This document shows positions 22,351 through 33,854 of a stretch of DNA of 64,000 bases, in pieces. Positions within the stretch are counted from its first letter, which is position 1. Each line of letters starts with the position of its first letter. The stretch comes from Halichoerus grypus (taxonomy: Eukaryota > Chordata > Mammalia > Carnivora > Phocidae): assembly GCF_964656455.1 (NCBI RefSeq), contig NC_135712.1, positions 95,394,294 to 95,458,293 on the forward strand. The letters run 5' to 3'. The notes below the pieces were generated by a model, which was given only the letters and a program-made list of their open reading frames with translations, was not told the origin of the DNA and ran no database searches. The position numbers were made by a program, and so were the translations under genes.

Positions 22351-22679
22351 GGCGGCGGGGTCCATGATGGAACTGATACGAAAGTAGGGCAGCCAGGGGC
22401 TGAACCCAGGTCTGGATTTGAACCAGATCTGGATTTGAACCTCAGTGAGACAAATGTTCGCTCTCTTCTGGAACTTCAACTCTTGCTCTTAAATGCTCAG
22501 AACTCCTTCTCAGCTGTGAGCTATTTTCCCTGAGTCTTGTAGCATCAGAATATAAGGGGGTGAATAGAGATTTCCCCGGATGGAATTTCTAAACCGAGAG
22601 AAGGAATGGAGCGGGGCAGTTGGGTGGTAGAAACTGCCAGGGTTGTCAGTGTGTTTAGAGACCATCTGGTTTTCCTCTT

Positions 22680-22790
22680 TTCTTTACAAGCGTTGCCATG
22701 AAAGCTCAGAGAGGTTAGACAACTTGGGCAAGACAAACAGCCGGCTAGTGCCAGAGCTGATCCCAGGCCCTGGTGGTCTGCCCTGTGCTT
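22680..22790 (-). mobile_element. MIR fragment
   Basis: Reverse MIR landmarks GCTCAGAGAGGTTAGACAACT, TGGGCAAGACAAACAGCCGG and GAGCTGATCCCAGGCCCTG. Confidence 0.7.
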
Positions 22791-22950
22791 CCAGGGGTCA
22801 TTCTTCAGGGAGGGGCGCAGTGGGGTCGTGGGAAGAGCCCAGCTTGTAGAAGGCAGACGGGGCTGGATTCAAGCCCTGTCTCCATTACTCCTTACTATGT
22901 GAACCAGGGAATTTCACTGAGCTACTGTCAGCTCTTTAAAGTTGGGGATA

Positions 22951-23053
22951 GGGATGCCTGCGTGGTTTAGTTGGTTAAGTATCTGCCTTCCGCTCAGGTC
23001 ATGATCCCAGGGTCCTGGGAGCAAGCCCTGCATTGGGCTCCCGGCTCAGTGGG
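22951..23053 (+). mobile_element. CAN-SINE 5' half only
   Basis: GGGATGCCTGCGTGGTTTAG head through CATTGGGCTCCCGGCTCAGTGGG, then an abrupt stop. The CT-rich body and the A-tail are missing and the sequence passes directly into an MLT1-like end, so a deletion or template switch is required. Confidence 0.85.
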
Positions 23054-23116
23054 AAATAAATGTTTGTTGTTAAAGTCACACAGAATAGGGTATTCTGTTA
23101 CAGCATCTGGAACTAG
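23054..23116 (+). mobile_element. MLT1 LTR 3' terminal fragment
   Basis: AAATAAATGTTTGTTGTTAA, then 'attctgttacagcatctggaacta', matches the last ~60 bp of MLT1-type LTRs. It is fused to the truncated SINE. Confidence 0.6.
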
Positions 23117-23280
23117 GAAAAATACCCTTCTATCTCATGGGAGTATAATAGTACCTACTCATAGAATTTTTGTAAGGATCAAACTGGTCAATCCCTCAAA
23201 AATTAGTTAATCCATGGAAGTGTTTAGGACAGTGCCAGACACATAATTACTGTTCAATAGATATTAGTTATCATCATCAT

Positions 23281-23500
23281 TATTGGAGCAGAATCTAGGG
23301 TATGAATCTTCTTTCCATCACTTCTTATCTACATGACTTTGGTAAACTCTGTGCCTCAATTTCCTCACCTGTAAAATGATAATAATAGTACCTGCCTAAT
23401 AGAATCATTGTGATAATTAAACAACCAACCAAACAAATAATAGCAAAGAGCTTAGAGTAGGTTTCACGTAGGCTGAGCACTCCACAAAACTGCTAGCGGC
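23281..23500 (+). mobile_element. MIR fragment
   Basis: GTGCCTCAATTTCCTCACCTG, TAAAATGATAATAATAGTACC, TGCCTAATAGAATCATTGTG and an AAAGAGCTTAGAGTAGG-type end. It directly follows the previous MIR as a second copy. Confidence 0.75.
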
Positions 23501-23615
23501 TTTCAGTTGTCTGAGAACCACCAAAAGATTGCTTTGTGCTTGTCATTTTATGTCCAAGTGATATAATTTTATGGAATCTACAAAAACTATTGAATGATAG
23601 TTTAGAATGAGTCTT

Positions 23616-23791
23616 TAAAAAAAAAAGATTTTATTTATTTATTTGTCAGAGAGCACAGAAGCAGGGCGAGCAGCAGACAGAGGGAGAAGCAGGCTCTCCG
23701 CTGAGCAGGGAGCCCGATGCGGGGCTTGATCCCAGGATCATGACCTGAGCCGAAGGCAGATGCTTAACCGACCAAGCCACCCAGGTGCCCC
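23616..23791 (-). mobile_element. CAN-SINE (SINEC)
   Basis: Reverse SINE. Perfect 13-bp duplication TAGAATGAGTCTT at 23603-23615 and 23792-23804. Confidence 0.96.
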
Positions 23792-23804
23792 TAGAATGAG
23801 TCTT

Positions 23805-24194
23805 AATGCAAATATTGAAATAAGCGAAGGAGAAACACTTAACACACAAAGGTCTGAGTAAAAAATGCTGCAAATCCCAACTATTGACCTTATGTAAAGA
23901 GATGGCATTTTTAAAACTTTAAACTGATATCGTTAAATGCTAGTTACCAGTAATTGCTTATTCTGAGGAACTACTAATAATTGCTTCTCTGTGCCCTGAG
24001 GCTCTTCTTTCATTAAAACTGAAGCAATTGTAGCTTCTGTGGAGGGAAGGCATTTCAAAGAACAAATAAGTAATTGCTCAACTTGGAGCAATTTCTAAAA
24101 TATAATTATATAGTTTTCTCTGCATACATATTTTTAGGGGAAAAAGTATATTTAAAAAATTAAAGTGTATTTTTTAGTTAAAAATTTATTTATA
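23805..24194. other. No recognised feature
   Basis: AT-rich DNA. Nothing supported. Confidence 0.4.
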
Positions 24195-24680
24195 GGTATT
24201 TATAGATTTTACAGTCACATGGTTCAGAATCCAAGAAGTATAAAAGAATTTCTGGTGAAAATTCTCCCTTCCTCTTCTGAACTTTATCCACTGCTTTTCT
24301 GCATAATCCATATTACTGATTTTTAGTTTAACACTCCAGATACATCTTAGAGATCTTACAGATCAGCATATAAAGAGCTACTTCATTATATTTGGTGTCT
24401 TCATAATAGTCCACCGTATGAATTTACCATAATTTTTATTTAACCAGTTTCATATTGATGGATATGCAGGTTTCTGATTTTTCACTATTACAAATTATCC
24501 CACATGAATAACCTCATTGAAAGGCCATTCTGTGAGAGCATGATCATACCTGCAGGATAAATTCCTAAAGGTAGAATTGCTATTCAAGGCCATGTGTATT
24601 TAAAAGTTGCTAAATATTGCCAAATTATCCTCCATAGCGATGGTACTAAATTACACTCCAACTGGAAACGTGTGAGAAGT
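24195..24680 (-). mobile_element. Ancient L1 fragment
   Basis: Minus-strand old L1 ORF2/3' region: CATATAAAGAGCTACTTCATT, CCGTATGAATTTACCATAATTT, 'ttcactattacaaat', CTAAAGGTAGAATTGCTATT and 'ctaaatattgccaaattatcc'. Confidence 0.75.
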
Positions 24681-24799
24681 CTTCAAACTACATGTCTTAA
24701 AGTCTATACCAAACATCAGATTTTTGGCTTCCCCAGCTTGAGTTGAAATTCTGGAAAGGGACGGGGTGGAGACAATGGAATTATCACTCAACCTGAATA

Positions 24800-25250
24800 T
24801 CTAGTTTGATGTGATTAGTCACCAGAAAGTTCCGGTTTGACATGGCTCTGCATTCCACATGCCATGGTGGCCATACTTAGCAAGGGCAGGAAGAGGCTCC
24901 AGGGCTGTGGGACTGACAGCAGCTTTGAAAGGCCCTCCTCATACCAGTGAATCATGAAAGAACTACCTGAGAGTTTCTGGGTACACAAGGCATGGACCAC
25001 GCCATTTGTGGACTCTTTTATGCTTCAGCCTAGAAATGACACAGAGTTGCTCACAGCTAATTGGTCAGATCAAGTCATAGGGCTCCACCTTAGTGCAAAA
25101 GGGCTGGGATGCATGGAAGGATATTTGGGGAGTAGCACGATTTCTGCCCAGGATCATGTCAGACGGGATGGAGGAAATAGCCTTCCTGGTAATGTCTTTC
25201 AGCCCCATCCTCCTTTCTTTCACACACCCGTACGAGTGTAGAATCAGAGA
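24800..25250. mobile_element. Possible old unclassified repeat
   Basis: Text such as CATGCCATGGTGGCCATACTT and 'ccataccagtgaatcatgaaagaac' feels like a dispersed mammalian repeat, but I cannot name the family. Confidence 0.3.
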
Positions 25251-25261
25251 CCCATACCGTA

Positions 25262-25350
25262 TGAGATTCAGACAGCTCCTCAATTTACAAATGGGGAAAT
25301 TGAAGCCGGGAGAGGACTGGTGACGGGCTCAGGTTGCACAAGCAGCCCCC
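25262..25350 (-). mobile_element. MIR fragment
   Basis: CAATTTACAAATGGGGAAATTG, GAAGCCGGGAGAGGACTGG and GGCTCAGGTTGCACAAGCAG follow the reverse MIR core order. Confidence 0.65.
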
Positions 25351-26914
25351 TGCGAGGCTGTCTCTGCCAGCCACTTGCCCACATAGCAGTGACCCTGGAG
25401 CGCGATTCCTCTTGGTCCCTGCTCATTTGTTCACTCGCTCTTTCTCCTTTGTAATTTTTATTTCATTATTCTGCCTCACCACATGTTTTGGCTGTGACCT
25501 TTATGTTGAAGAGTTCCAAATATATATATGTGTATCTGAGTCTCAGATCTGCATTTTCGACTTCCCGCTTCTGAACTTCTCTTGGAGGTTCAGCTGCTCC
25601 AGACTAGTTTTTTAAAATACATTTTTATATGTAGAAAGCAGGAACTGAACACACATTGCAATAAAAGCAATCTTGTGAGATACACTTGTATAGGGAGCTT
25701 TGCCCATGGGGCTGGACCATAGATATCTAGTCAGTGTGCCTATGAGCATGATTAGGAGAACCAGCAGCGAGGGTATTAATTTAAACAAACATGGAAGTGC
25801 CTTCAGATGGGAGAAATGCAGCAGCTTCTATTAGTGGATGCTATGCATAGCTTTGTCTCCTTTTTCATTTTCTTTTTTTTCCCCTCTTTTCATTGTAACA
25901 GATACACACTTCCAAACCACCAAATATGGTTAAACTAGAGGCTTGAGGGACATAACCTAAAGGCTAGTGGTGTTTAGGAGATGTTGACTTTCCCCTCTTT
26001 GCATTTCATCTTATTTCCGTTTAAAGAAAATTTTGTGTATCTTTTCTTTGGTTTCCTGCCTGTAGCTTTTGAAAAGCTTATTCTAACAACTCCATTGGCA
26101 TTTTGCCTGCTTGAAGTCTTCGAGAGAAATAAGACTTTATGAAATGCAGTTCTGTCTCTTGCTTTTATTTTTCTTGGCTAACATCTACTTTAGTCTTGAC
26201 TATTTAGTAAACTTTGTGAAGAATTGTTCAAGGCTTTTGGGCATTAGGAATGGCGCATTAATTATTTCATTTTCAAGAAACAAGTGCTTTAAAAAAGTGG
26301 AACATGAGTAATTTTAACTTCTCATTATTCTTTTAAAGCTTCTCTAGAAAATGCCCTTTTTTCCCTTAGGCCCAGAAACTCGTTGTTTAAAGCTATAAGG
26401 GTGAATGATTTTATTTTCACTATGGGATTGCTCCTGCAAAACCCAGATATTGATTCTTTTGTTAGATGTACAGTAAAGTCATTTTTAAAAACTTGTTCCT
26501 TCTTATTTTTAAAGATGAGCATTTTCAATGCATGTTCCTGCTCTTTCTGATAAATCACTGCCTAACTTAAGTTCTCTACATCATTTCATCCTTTTTTCTG
26601 TGTGTGGCAATAATGAGATAGAAAAGGAATGTGGAGAAGTGAATACATAAAAGATTTCTCTTGTGTCAAGTCTTACGAATTTTTTTTCCCTAAGGGTTTG
26701 AGGGAAGCCATTTTGCACAAAGCACTCCTAGTGAGAATAAAGAATTCACAGAAGAGATTTTTAGTCAAAGGAGGCTTTTCACTTAATGAAACAATAGCAT
26801 CCTGTATCTGTCCTGTATTTATTGAGGAATGATAGAAAACAGGATTTCTCTCAGAGAACAACTTTAGATTGACTATATGATAAGGTGGTTATGATTTAAT
26901 TATAAATATTTACT
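25351..26914. other. Unique-looking DNA, nothing recognised
   Basis: About 1.5 kb with no repeat I recognise and no supported gene. Two overlapping short open frames at 26629-26861 carry no motif. Confidence 0.4.
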
Positions 26915-27765
26915 TCATTTGCCACTGATAGGAGTACAAATAGTAATGTTTGTGGAACATGATTTGGCATTCTCCATCAAAATTTAAAATACACATGCCT
27001 TTAGATGCAACAATTCTACTTTTAGGAATTTATTCAGCAGATACTTTTGCATGTGTGGGAAATGACCAATGCGTAGGTTGACCACTGAACATCCCTCCCA
27101 AGTTGAAAAACCATGTACCTGCTCATATGTTGGATTAAATAAAAATTGTAGCACATCTGTACAGTGGACTACCTTGCATAAAAAAATGAATGAGGGAGAA
27201 ACGCCATATTCACCCCCACAAAATGATCTCCAAGGTAGTTTGTTAAGTGAACAATCAAAGGGCAGAACAGCATGTATGAAATGTTGCTATTTGTCTCCCA
27301 AAGGGAGAAATAAGTAGATATTCATTTTTGTTACATTTAATATGCTGCTGACACATGCCAAAACTATATTTGGAAAGACATTCCAATAATCCTAAATAAT
27401 GTTAGTGCAAGTAGGGAGCAAAATTAGGCTGGGTAGAAGAGTGAGGGTGGGGGGGAGAATGTTCTCAGTGGTGTTCTGGTGAATGTTCAACAACTCAGTA
27501 GAGGTGGAGGGGGGGACTTGATTTGTAGTACTTGCGAATTTCCATGGTGTCAATACTCCCAACATGTCCTCTTTCAAGATACCAGTGTGGTGTCAGTGGA
27601 CACAAGGTTGGGAAGAGATGTGTACAATGGCCCTTGTGGGCCAGGGAGAGCCATCTCCACACAACCCTGCCTTTCACTATTTACCATGTTGCAGCTTTTG
27701 AGTTTTGAACCGTATGAATTTATTCAAAAAATAATAGTTCAAAAAATAAGTAAAATTAAAAATCT
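26915..27765 (+). mobile_element. Ancient L1 fragment, interrupted
   Basis: Plus-strand old L1: 'caacaattctacttttaggaatttat', 'aaaaaaatgaatgagg', 'gttaagtgaacaatcaaagggcag', AGCATGTATGAAATGTTGC, with a tail near 27700-27765 (GAACCGTATGAATTTATTC). Positions about 27505-27690 read differently and may be a separate, unidentified insert. Confidence 0.6.
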
Positions 27766-29140
27766 AAGAGTTCTTGATGAACCATTTGTTATCTAGTAGC
27801 CAGATATTTTTAAACACCAAAACCAAGGCTTTGTAATAGCAAGAACAAGAATAAATGGACCTAAGAAAACATTATGTATCTTTTCACCAAATTTCAAATA
27901 TCACTATTAGTGCTGAAAAAAAAAGTAAATCTTATCATAACTTCAGAAAGATTGTGAGATTTCTGGTTTTAAAATATTTAACATTATCTTTATTAAATTA
28001 CTTCAGTATTCATCAGTGTTTGATGTCAACAATCTCTGCTCAAATGGAGAGAATCATCTTAGTGGGTAGACCACTAAGGAGCTCTTTCCTGTGCATTTCC
28101 TATTCCATTTCTAGGCCTGAAGATGGACACTTCCTGATACTTGATTACAGTTTCCCCTTTCCAAAGTTATTAATTCTCAGCCCCACAAGCAGGGGAGAAG
28201 CAGATTTAGAAGACCTCTCCTACACCTCACCCATAAGCAACTCCTCTCCAACCCATACTTTGTAAGCGCTCTTCACTAGCTTAAGGGTACAAGTGTGATC
28301 ATGACTCTTTTTTTTTTTAATGAAATTATCTGAATCACTCCTGTAATTGACTTTCAAAGGTTTTATTATCCCGTTTTGTTCCCCAGATGAATCCAGAGCA
28401 CCAAAGGCTTACTTGATCCAAGGTAGACTTGCTTCCAAATGTCTCAAGGAGAGACAACATAGAAACTGATTAATCCAGTTGGCCCCAGTCTGAGGATACC
28501 ACTGTTTCTATTCTTGGCCCACTGTGTTAAAACAAGTTAAAAGTAATTCTGCACAATATAATATATCCTTATTCACTCCTGCAGCAATACTTATGTTAAT
28601 GAGACTCTTGTCTACACCCAGAGTTGTATCATTTTGGGGCTTCCAAGATTACAACTCTTTGATTTACACCTTGTAGTAGAAGCTGTTGGTGTCTCACATA
28701 GCCTTTTCAAGGCTGTTGTACCCATCTCACAGATGTTATGAGTTTTGACGGCTAAGAGCTCACAACTGCCACTTCCTCTAAATACTGACTGACCTTGGAG
28801 ATCTGGAGCATCCTGTCTGGGAGGTGACACTTGTGCCTTCCAACCCTGGGGTAACCCACAGCTAATCACCAACTAATGCTAGAATAAGAAGGCCAGCCCC
28901 TTGCCTCAAAATGGATTGACTCTGGAGCTGGCACAAAGCCTAGAATGCAGCAGGGATTCAATAAATATGTGTTGATGAATGAATGAATAAGGAGATACTT
29001 GAATATATATTGGAGTATATACAAAGCAAGTATTTAATGAAGACAAGGTATGAACATTTTTCCTTGGTTTCTAAGTTGCAAATCATGGTAAGAAAGATCT
29101 TCCCATTGAAAGCTTAACAAAAGATTGTGTTCATGTTTTT
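27766..29140. other. No recognised gene
   Basis: Unique-looking DNA. It contains the longest ATG-started frame outside known repeats (27855-28265, 136 codons) but with no recognisable domain. A MIR/L2-type 'caggattcaataaatatgtgttgatgaatgaatgaa' tail lies at about 28940-28990. Confidence 0.4.
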
Positions 29141-29149
29141 TTCAAGTAC

Positions 29150-29182
29150 TTTTTAAGATTTATTTATTTATTTATTTTTTAT
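29150..29182 (-). mobile_element. SINE tail-only remnant
   Basis: TTTTTAAGATTTATTTATTTATTTATTT resembles only the 3' tip of a reverse CAN-SINE, with no body behind it. It could be an extreme truncation or a simple repeat. Confidence 0.35.
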
Positions 29183-29479
29183 GATCAATGCGCACTTGAG
29201 TTTTTCACTGTTGTGGTTAACTTGGGTCATTATACTAACATAACTTTACATTTAAGCTGTTGTGTCCTCCAAATTTGAAGCCAGTTTGAGCACAACTTAA
29301 ACTGAGAGCACTTTTTCTTTCCTGGAGGCAGAGTGGGGCAGTGGTGGGTGAGTGGGAGTTGACCTACGTTGCCTTGCATGTGGAACTCCTATAGAAGAAG
29401 ATAGAATTTAAGCAAAGATCAACTTAAACCTAATGCTATGCCACATTTAAAAGGTGGAGAAGGCCAAAATTGGAATTTT

Positions 29480-30690
29480 TCAGGTCAGGAATAGCATTAT
29501 ATAGAGTCTGATTTGGGGAAAAGCCATGAATATTTAAGAAGCCAAAAGAAGGCCAGAGCTGTGATAAGAGAAGATGCTAAGAGGCTACAGAGGAAACTTA
29601 TGACACAAGCAGGGGTCAAATCATCCAAGGCCATAGCATGGAAGGCTAAATTCCAAAAGTGACATGGCAGCATTATTTACAATAGCCAAGACATAGAAAC
29701 AACCTAAGTGTCCATCAGTGGATGAATGGATAAGGGAGAGGTGGTATATAGAAACGGTGGAATATTATTCAGCCATTAAGAGAAGGAAATCCTGCCATTT
29801 GTGCCAACATGGATGGACCTGGAAGGCATTATGCTAAGTGAAGTAAGTCAGACAGAGAAAGACAAATACTGTATAATACCACTTATATGTGGAATCTAAA
29901 AATGCCAAACTTACAGAGAGAACAGATTGGTGGCTGCAAGGGGGTGAGGGGTGAGGGAATGGGTGAAGGTGGTTGAAGGGTACAAACATCCCTTGAAGGG
30001 ATGTACCCTTCTTTTGGCTTCTCAAATTGGAAAGTGGATTAAGTAGATTTTGAAAGTTCTCAACGCACACACAGTTGTAACCATGTGTAGTGGTAGATGT
30101 GTTAACTAACCTTATCGTGGTAATCATTTTGCCATATATGCATATATCGAATCATGACTTTGTATATCTCAAACTTACACAGTATTATATGTGAACTATA
30201 TCTCAACAAAGCTGGCAGGGGCAAAGTAACATGGGCCTATTTGAATTTAGCAAATGATCTAGCTGCTTTGTTAAGGAATGAACTGGAGTAAGAAGAAATA
30301 AAAGCCTGAACCAGTGAAGTTGCAGGGGGACTAGAGGATGAAGAGAAGATGCACAGCTAGAAAGAAGAGTAAAAGGTAACCAAATTTGGAGCCTGAGTTG
30401 GTTGTAAAAGAATGAGGAAGGAAGAGTAGTATGAGAGGAAAGTGGGTGAGTACATTTGGGGCACATGATGTTTTGGAGGCCTGGGGAATATCTAGGTAAT
30501 TTGGAATGTGTGGCTGCAATTCAGAAACAAGATAAAGGAGGAGATAGGAATGTGGGAGCCATCTACATAGATCTTATGCTGCAGTAGCACTGAGATGGGA
30601 GGAATTCTCCCAGACAGAATGAATATAGAGAAAAGAAAGAAAAGGCTTCCAACAGGTTCTTGGGGATCTTCACTATGCAATTATAAATGG
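29480..30690 (+). mobile_element. L2 LINE relic, split by an old L1
   Basis: The left part (to about 29664) includes GGGGTCAAATCATCCAAGGCC and GCATGGAAGGCTAAATT. The right part (from about 30215) includes 'ggcctggggaatatctaggtaa' and 'aagaaaaggcttccaacaggttcttggggatcttc'. Both follow the order of the L2 3' half. An L1 fragment lies between them. Confidence 0.6.
29665..30212 (+). mobile_element. Old L1 3' end
   Basis: GCATTATTTACAATAGCCAAG, 'tgtccatcagtggatgaatgg', AATATTATTCAGCCATTAAG, ACATGGATGGACCTGG and 'gtggaatctaaaaa' then a 3' UTR ending near 30212. It encodes the degenerate C-terminus of ORF2p. Confidence 0.85.
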
Positions 30691-31130
30691 GAATGTCTGT
30701 GCCTTACTTTTAATATGAGTAACTGATAAAGTCTGAATATTTATTTCCCAGCTTTCCAGTTTAAACTGGAGAAAAAGAAATAATTATTTTAGGGTGCTTG
30801 CAAGTTGCAATGTGATCAGAACTGAAATAGTATATTTATGAGATATGGAGATATGTTTGGAGAAATGCAGAAAGCAGGTCAGACAGAATAAACATTGCTG
30901 GAAATAAGCACATACAGAGGGCAACCCCAAAGCATACTGATTTTGGAAATCAAGCCATCAGCCATCTAATACGTTTGGCAAGAAGACAGGAGGCTAAGGC
31001 CAGTTGAGAATTGGAAAGAACAGATTGTTGTCCTCAGGTGACAAATATTTAACATGAGCTATAACAGGTATTTTTCAATAGGTTGAAAAGATCTTAATGA
31101 CCTCAAACGTATTTTAACTTTCCCTGCCTT

Positions 31131-31320
31131 TTTTTTTTTAAAGATTTTATTTATTTATTTGACAGAGAGAGACAAAGTGAAAGAGGGAACACAAGCAGGG
31201 AGAGGGGGAAGCAGGCTTCCCGCGGAGCAGGGAGCCCGACGCGGGGCTCGATCCCAGGACCCTGGGATCATGACCTGAGCCAAAGGCAGATGCTTAATGA
31301 CTGAGCCACTCAGGTGCCCC
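31131..31320 (-). mobile_element. CAN-SINE (SINEC)
   Basis: Reverse SINE with a perfect 16-bp duplication TAACTTTCCCTGCCTT at 31115-31130 and 31321-31336. Confidence 0.97.
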
Positions 31321-31499
31321 TAACTTTCCCTGCCTTAAGGAAAAGAACACCCATCTCCCCAGGCTCCTTGAACAGTTTATTGTGATAGATAAGCATTTGA
31401 AAGATAAAATATTGGCCTGAGCTAAGTTGAGAAGGTAGAAGAGGGCTGCGGGCAGAGGTTGCCAGACTTTTTCTGTTCATGGGGCCTCAGTGTCTCTGG

Positions 31500-31530
31500 G
31501 TTTTGTTTTGTTTTGTTTTGTTTCGTTTCT
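31500..31530 (+). repeat. (TTTTG)n simple repeat
   Basis: Five TTTTG units ending in a TTTCG variant. Confidence 0.9.
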
Positions 31531-31789
31531 TTTTTTCTTTATCATTTTCCACAGCATTCTTAGGACAGAAGAAATACCTGACAGTTCAGTGTATTAAGTA
31601 GTTAGATCCAAACCATTTCATAAGTGTTTATGTCCTCACAACTCAGTAGCCATTTGAAAAAATAATACATGTAAATTAAAATAAAAAATATCCTATATCA
31701 TTCTTGAAATTGGACACCACTACCTTTATATCCTGTTCCCCATAAATTTTTGTGTGGTGCTTGCTTTTCTTTTAGTTTTTCTTTTCTTT

Positions 31790-32008
31790 TCTTTTATTAT
31801 GTTATGTTAATCACCATACATTACATCATTAGTTTTTGATGTAGTGTTCCATGATTCATTGTTTGCATATAACACCCAGTGCTCCATTCAATATGTGCCC
31901 TCCTTAATACCCATCACCAGGCTAACCCATCCCCCACATCCTCCCCTCTAGAACCCTCAGTTTGTTTCTCAGAGTCCATAGTCTCTCATGGTTCATCTCC
32001 CCTTTTTA
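31790..32008 (-). mobile_element. Short young LINE-1 3' end
   Basis: Minus-strand L1 3' UTR: ATGTTATGTTAATCACCATAC, GATGTAGTGTTCCATGATTC, 'ctcagagtccatagtctctcatggttcatctccc', then an abrupt 5' truncation. About 220 bp; no ORF2 remains. Confidence 0.92.
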
Positions 32009-33510
32009 TCACAGCAACTGCAGAAAACCCAGCTTCTAAAAGATACGTCATTCAATGTTACTGGGTCTGAAAATTAACTCAGTCTATCATCTGATAGACA
32101 CTAAGTATCAGTGTGTTTCCCTTAAAAAATATAGAATATCCATAGCTCCCCTGTGAATTTTCTGCCTTCCCTTGAGGTGACTTGGCACACAGTTGGGGAG
32201 CTGCACCTTTAGGGAATTTAGAGGTAATCAGACATCAGAACGGGATCAGAGAACAGAAGAACATTTAGGAGATCATCTCTTTGGATGACCAAGTGATTTC
32301 TTCACTGTGCAAAAACTAAGATTCATTGAGTTGGTAAGACGCCTCATAATTTGTTCGTAGTTACACAACAACATGAGTTTACCTAACTCTCTTTCTAAAT
32401 AGAATTAGTTTTCAAGATAAAACAATAACCTCTTATCTTGAGATCCCACCAGGATTCTTGAGTAAAATAAGGTCAAACTACGTTACTACTTTGGTGGGTA
32501 GAATCCAGGAACCATGTAGGTCAGACAAGGTGTGATTTGTTTTCCTCTTGGAGTATACAAAGCTGTTCCTCTGGCACTTTGTTAAAAAGGACACAGGGTC
32601 AGAACTATTATCTATTAGAGGGGCCAGGAAATGACTCTGCATCTAATCACTACCAAGCCTGGCGATATTTTATTAGATGAATGAAATATTAGTCTCCTCC
32701 ATCACCTTAATTGTGTTCCAAATTGGATCCCAAGATTAAATCCTTATTTCTTGTCTCTTATTGCTTAACTTGCTTTTTTAAATTTTATTTTTTTACTGCT
32801 ATGACAACATATTCATTGTGTGTTATAATTTATCAACTGTCTAATGTAATCATTAGGTAGAACAAGATTACCTCTAGCTCCTAAGACAATTATGAAAAAA
32901 AACAAAACAAAACAAAACCTCATTGTCCTTCCCCCATTTTCCTCAGAATTTACCTGATTCTAGAATGTGTCATCTGTGAAAGGAAGAAGAAAAGGAAAAG
33001 ATTATTTTTTTTCCTAGTGCCTATTTTGTCCTATGCACTTTATATACCTTGAAAAATTTAGAACTCAAAAAAAGTCTTGAAGTATATAGAACAGTCTCTT
33101 TTTTACTGGTGAGGAAAACCTTCCTCAGAATTAGTAAGGGCTTAAGTGGGAATGCAAACACCAACATCCATGAGGTTTTTTTGTTTGTTTGTTGTGTGTG
33201 TGTTTTTTGTTTTTTACTATATACTATCTCTTTCTCTAGGACACTTGGACAATGCAACTTGATAATTAGAATCTTACATCTGATCTATGTCTCTCCCCTC
33301 TAGTATCACAAGTCAAGTTTGAGCCAAGTTAGGGTTAGAGCCACAAGTTGGGAATGTCCCAACAGCCCATGTGCAGAAATCATTCCTGTTGTGCCCCCTC
33401 AGATTCTGGAGTTGAGATCATGAGGGTATCAACATTTAGAACCCTTGTCAAAGAATCCAAAGAGACATGAACCCAAGGAAGATTGGCTATGGTGCGGGAG
33501 AGCCCTTAAA
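32009..33510. other. Unique-looking DNA
   Basis: No gene or named repeat recognised apart from short (AAAAC)n at about 32896-32920 and T/G-rich runs at 33176-33216. Confidence 0.4.
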
Positions 33511-33514
33511 AAGT

Positions 33515-33655
33515 AGTTATTTCAGTTCCACAATATTATAGATGAGAAAATGAGGACCAGGGTAGTTAAGCTACTGTCTCAAATTAGTGAGGAGCTAGGT
33601 TTAGAACCCAGGTCACCAAACACCAAATCTAGAGTTCTTTCTACTATGTCATCAA
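33515..33655 (-). mobile_element. MIR fragment
   Basis: ATAGATGAGAAAATGAGGACC, GGGTAGTTAAGCTACTGTCTC and AGGAGCTAGGTTTAGAACCC follow the reverse MIR core. It is immediately followed by a pyrimidine microsatellite. Confidence 0.75.
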
Positions 33656-33673
33656 GCCTTTTGTCCATCATGG

Positions 33674-33848
33674 CCTGCCTGCCTGCTTGCTTCCTTCCTT
33701 CCTTCCTTCCTTCCTTCCTTCCTTCTTTCCTTCTTTCTTTCTTCCTTCCTTCCTTCCTTCCTCCTTTCCTTTCCTTTCCTTTCCTTTCCTTTCCTTTCCT
33801 TTCCTTTCCTTTCCTTTCCTTTCCTTTCCTTTCCTTTCCTTTCCTTCC
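33674..33848 (+). repeat. Compound (GCCT)n(TTCC)n(TTTCC)n microsatellite
   Basis: About 175 bp of pure pyrimidine after the GCCT units: TTCC tetramers to about 33760, then TTTCC pentamers to 33845. The apparent 90-110 codon ORFs here are low-complexity readings. Highly likely to be polymorphic. Confidence 0.97.
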
Positions 33849-33854
33849 CACAAT

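Larger units (their letters stand above)
22815..23280 (+). mobile_element. MIR split by a SINE/MLT1 insert
   Basis: The first part (22815-22950) has GGCTGGATTCAAGCCCTGTC, TTACTATGTGAACC and 'ggaatttcactgagc'. It resumes at about 23117 with 'gagtataatagtacctactcatag', TTTGTAAGGATC and TTAGGACAGTGCCAGACAC. The insert at 22951-23116 is described separately. Confidence 0.75.
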
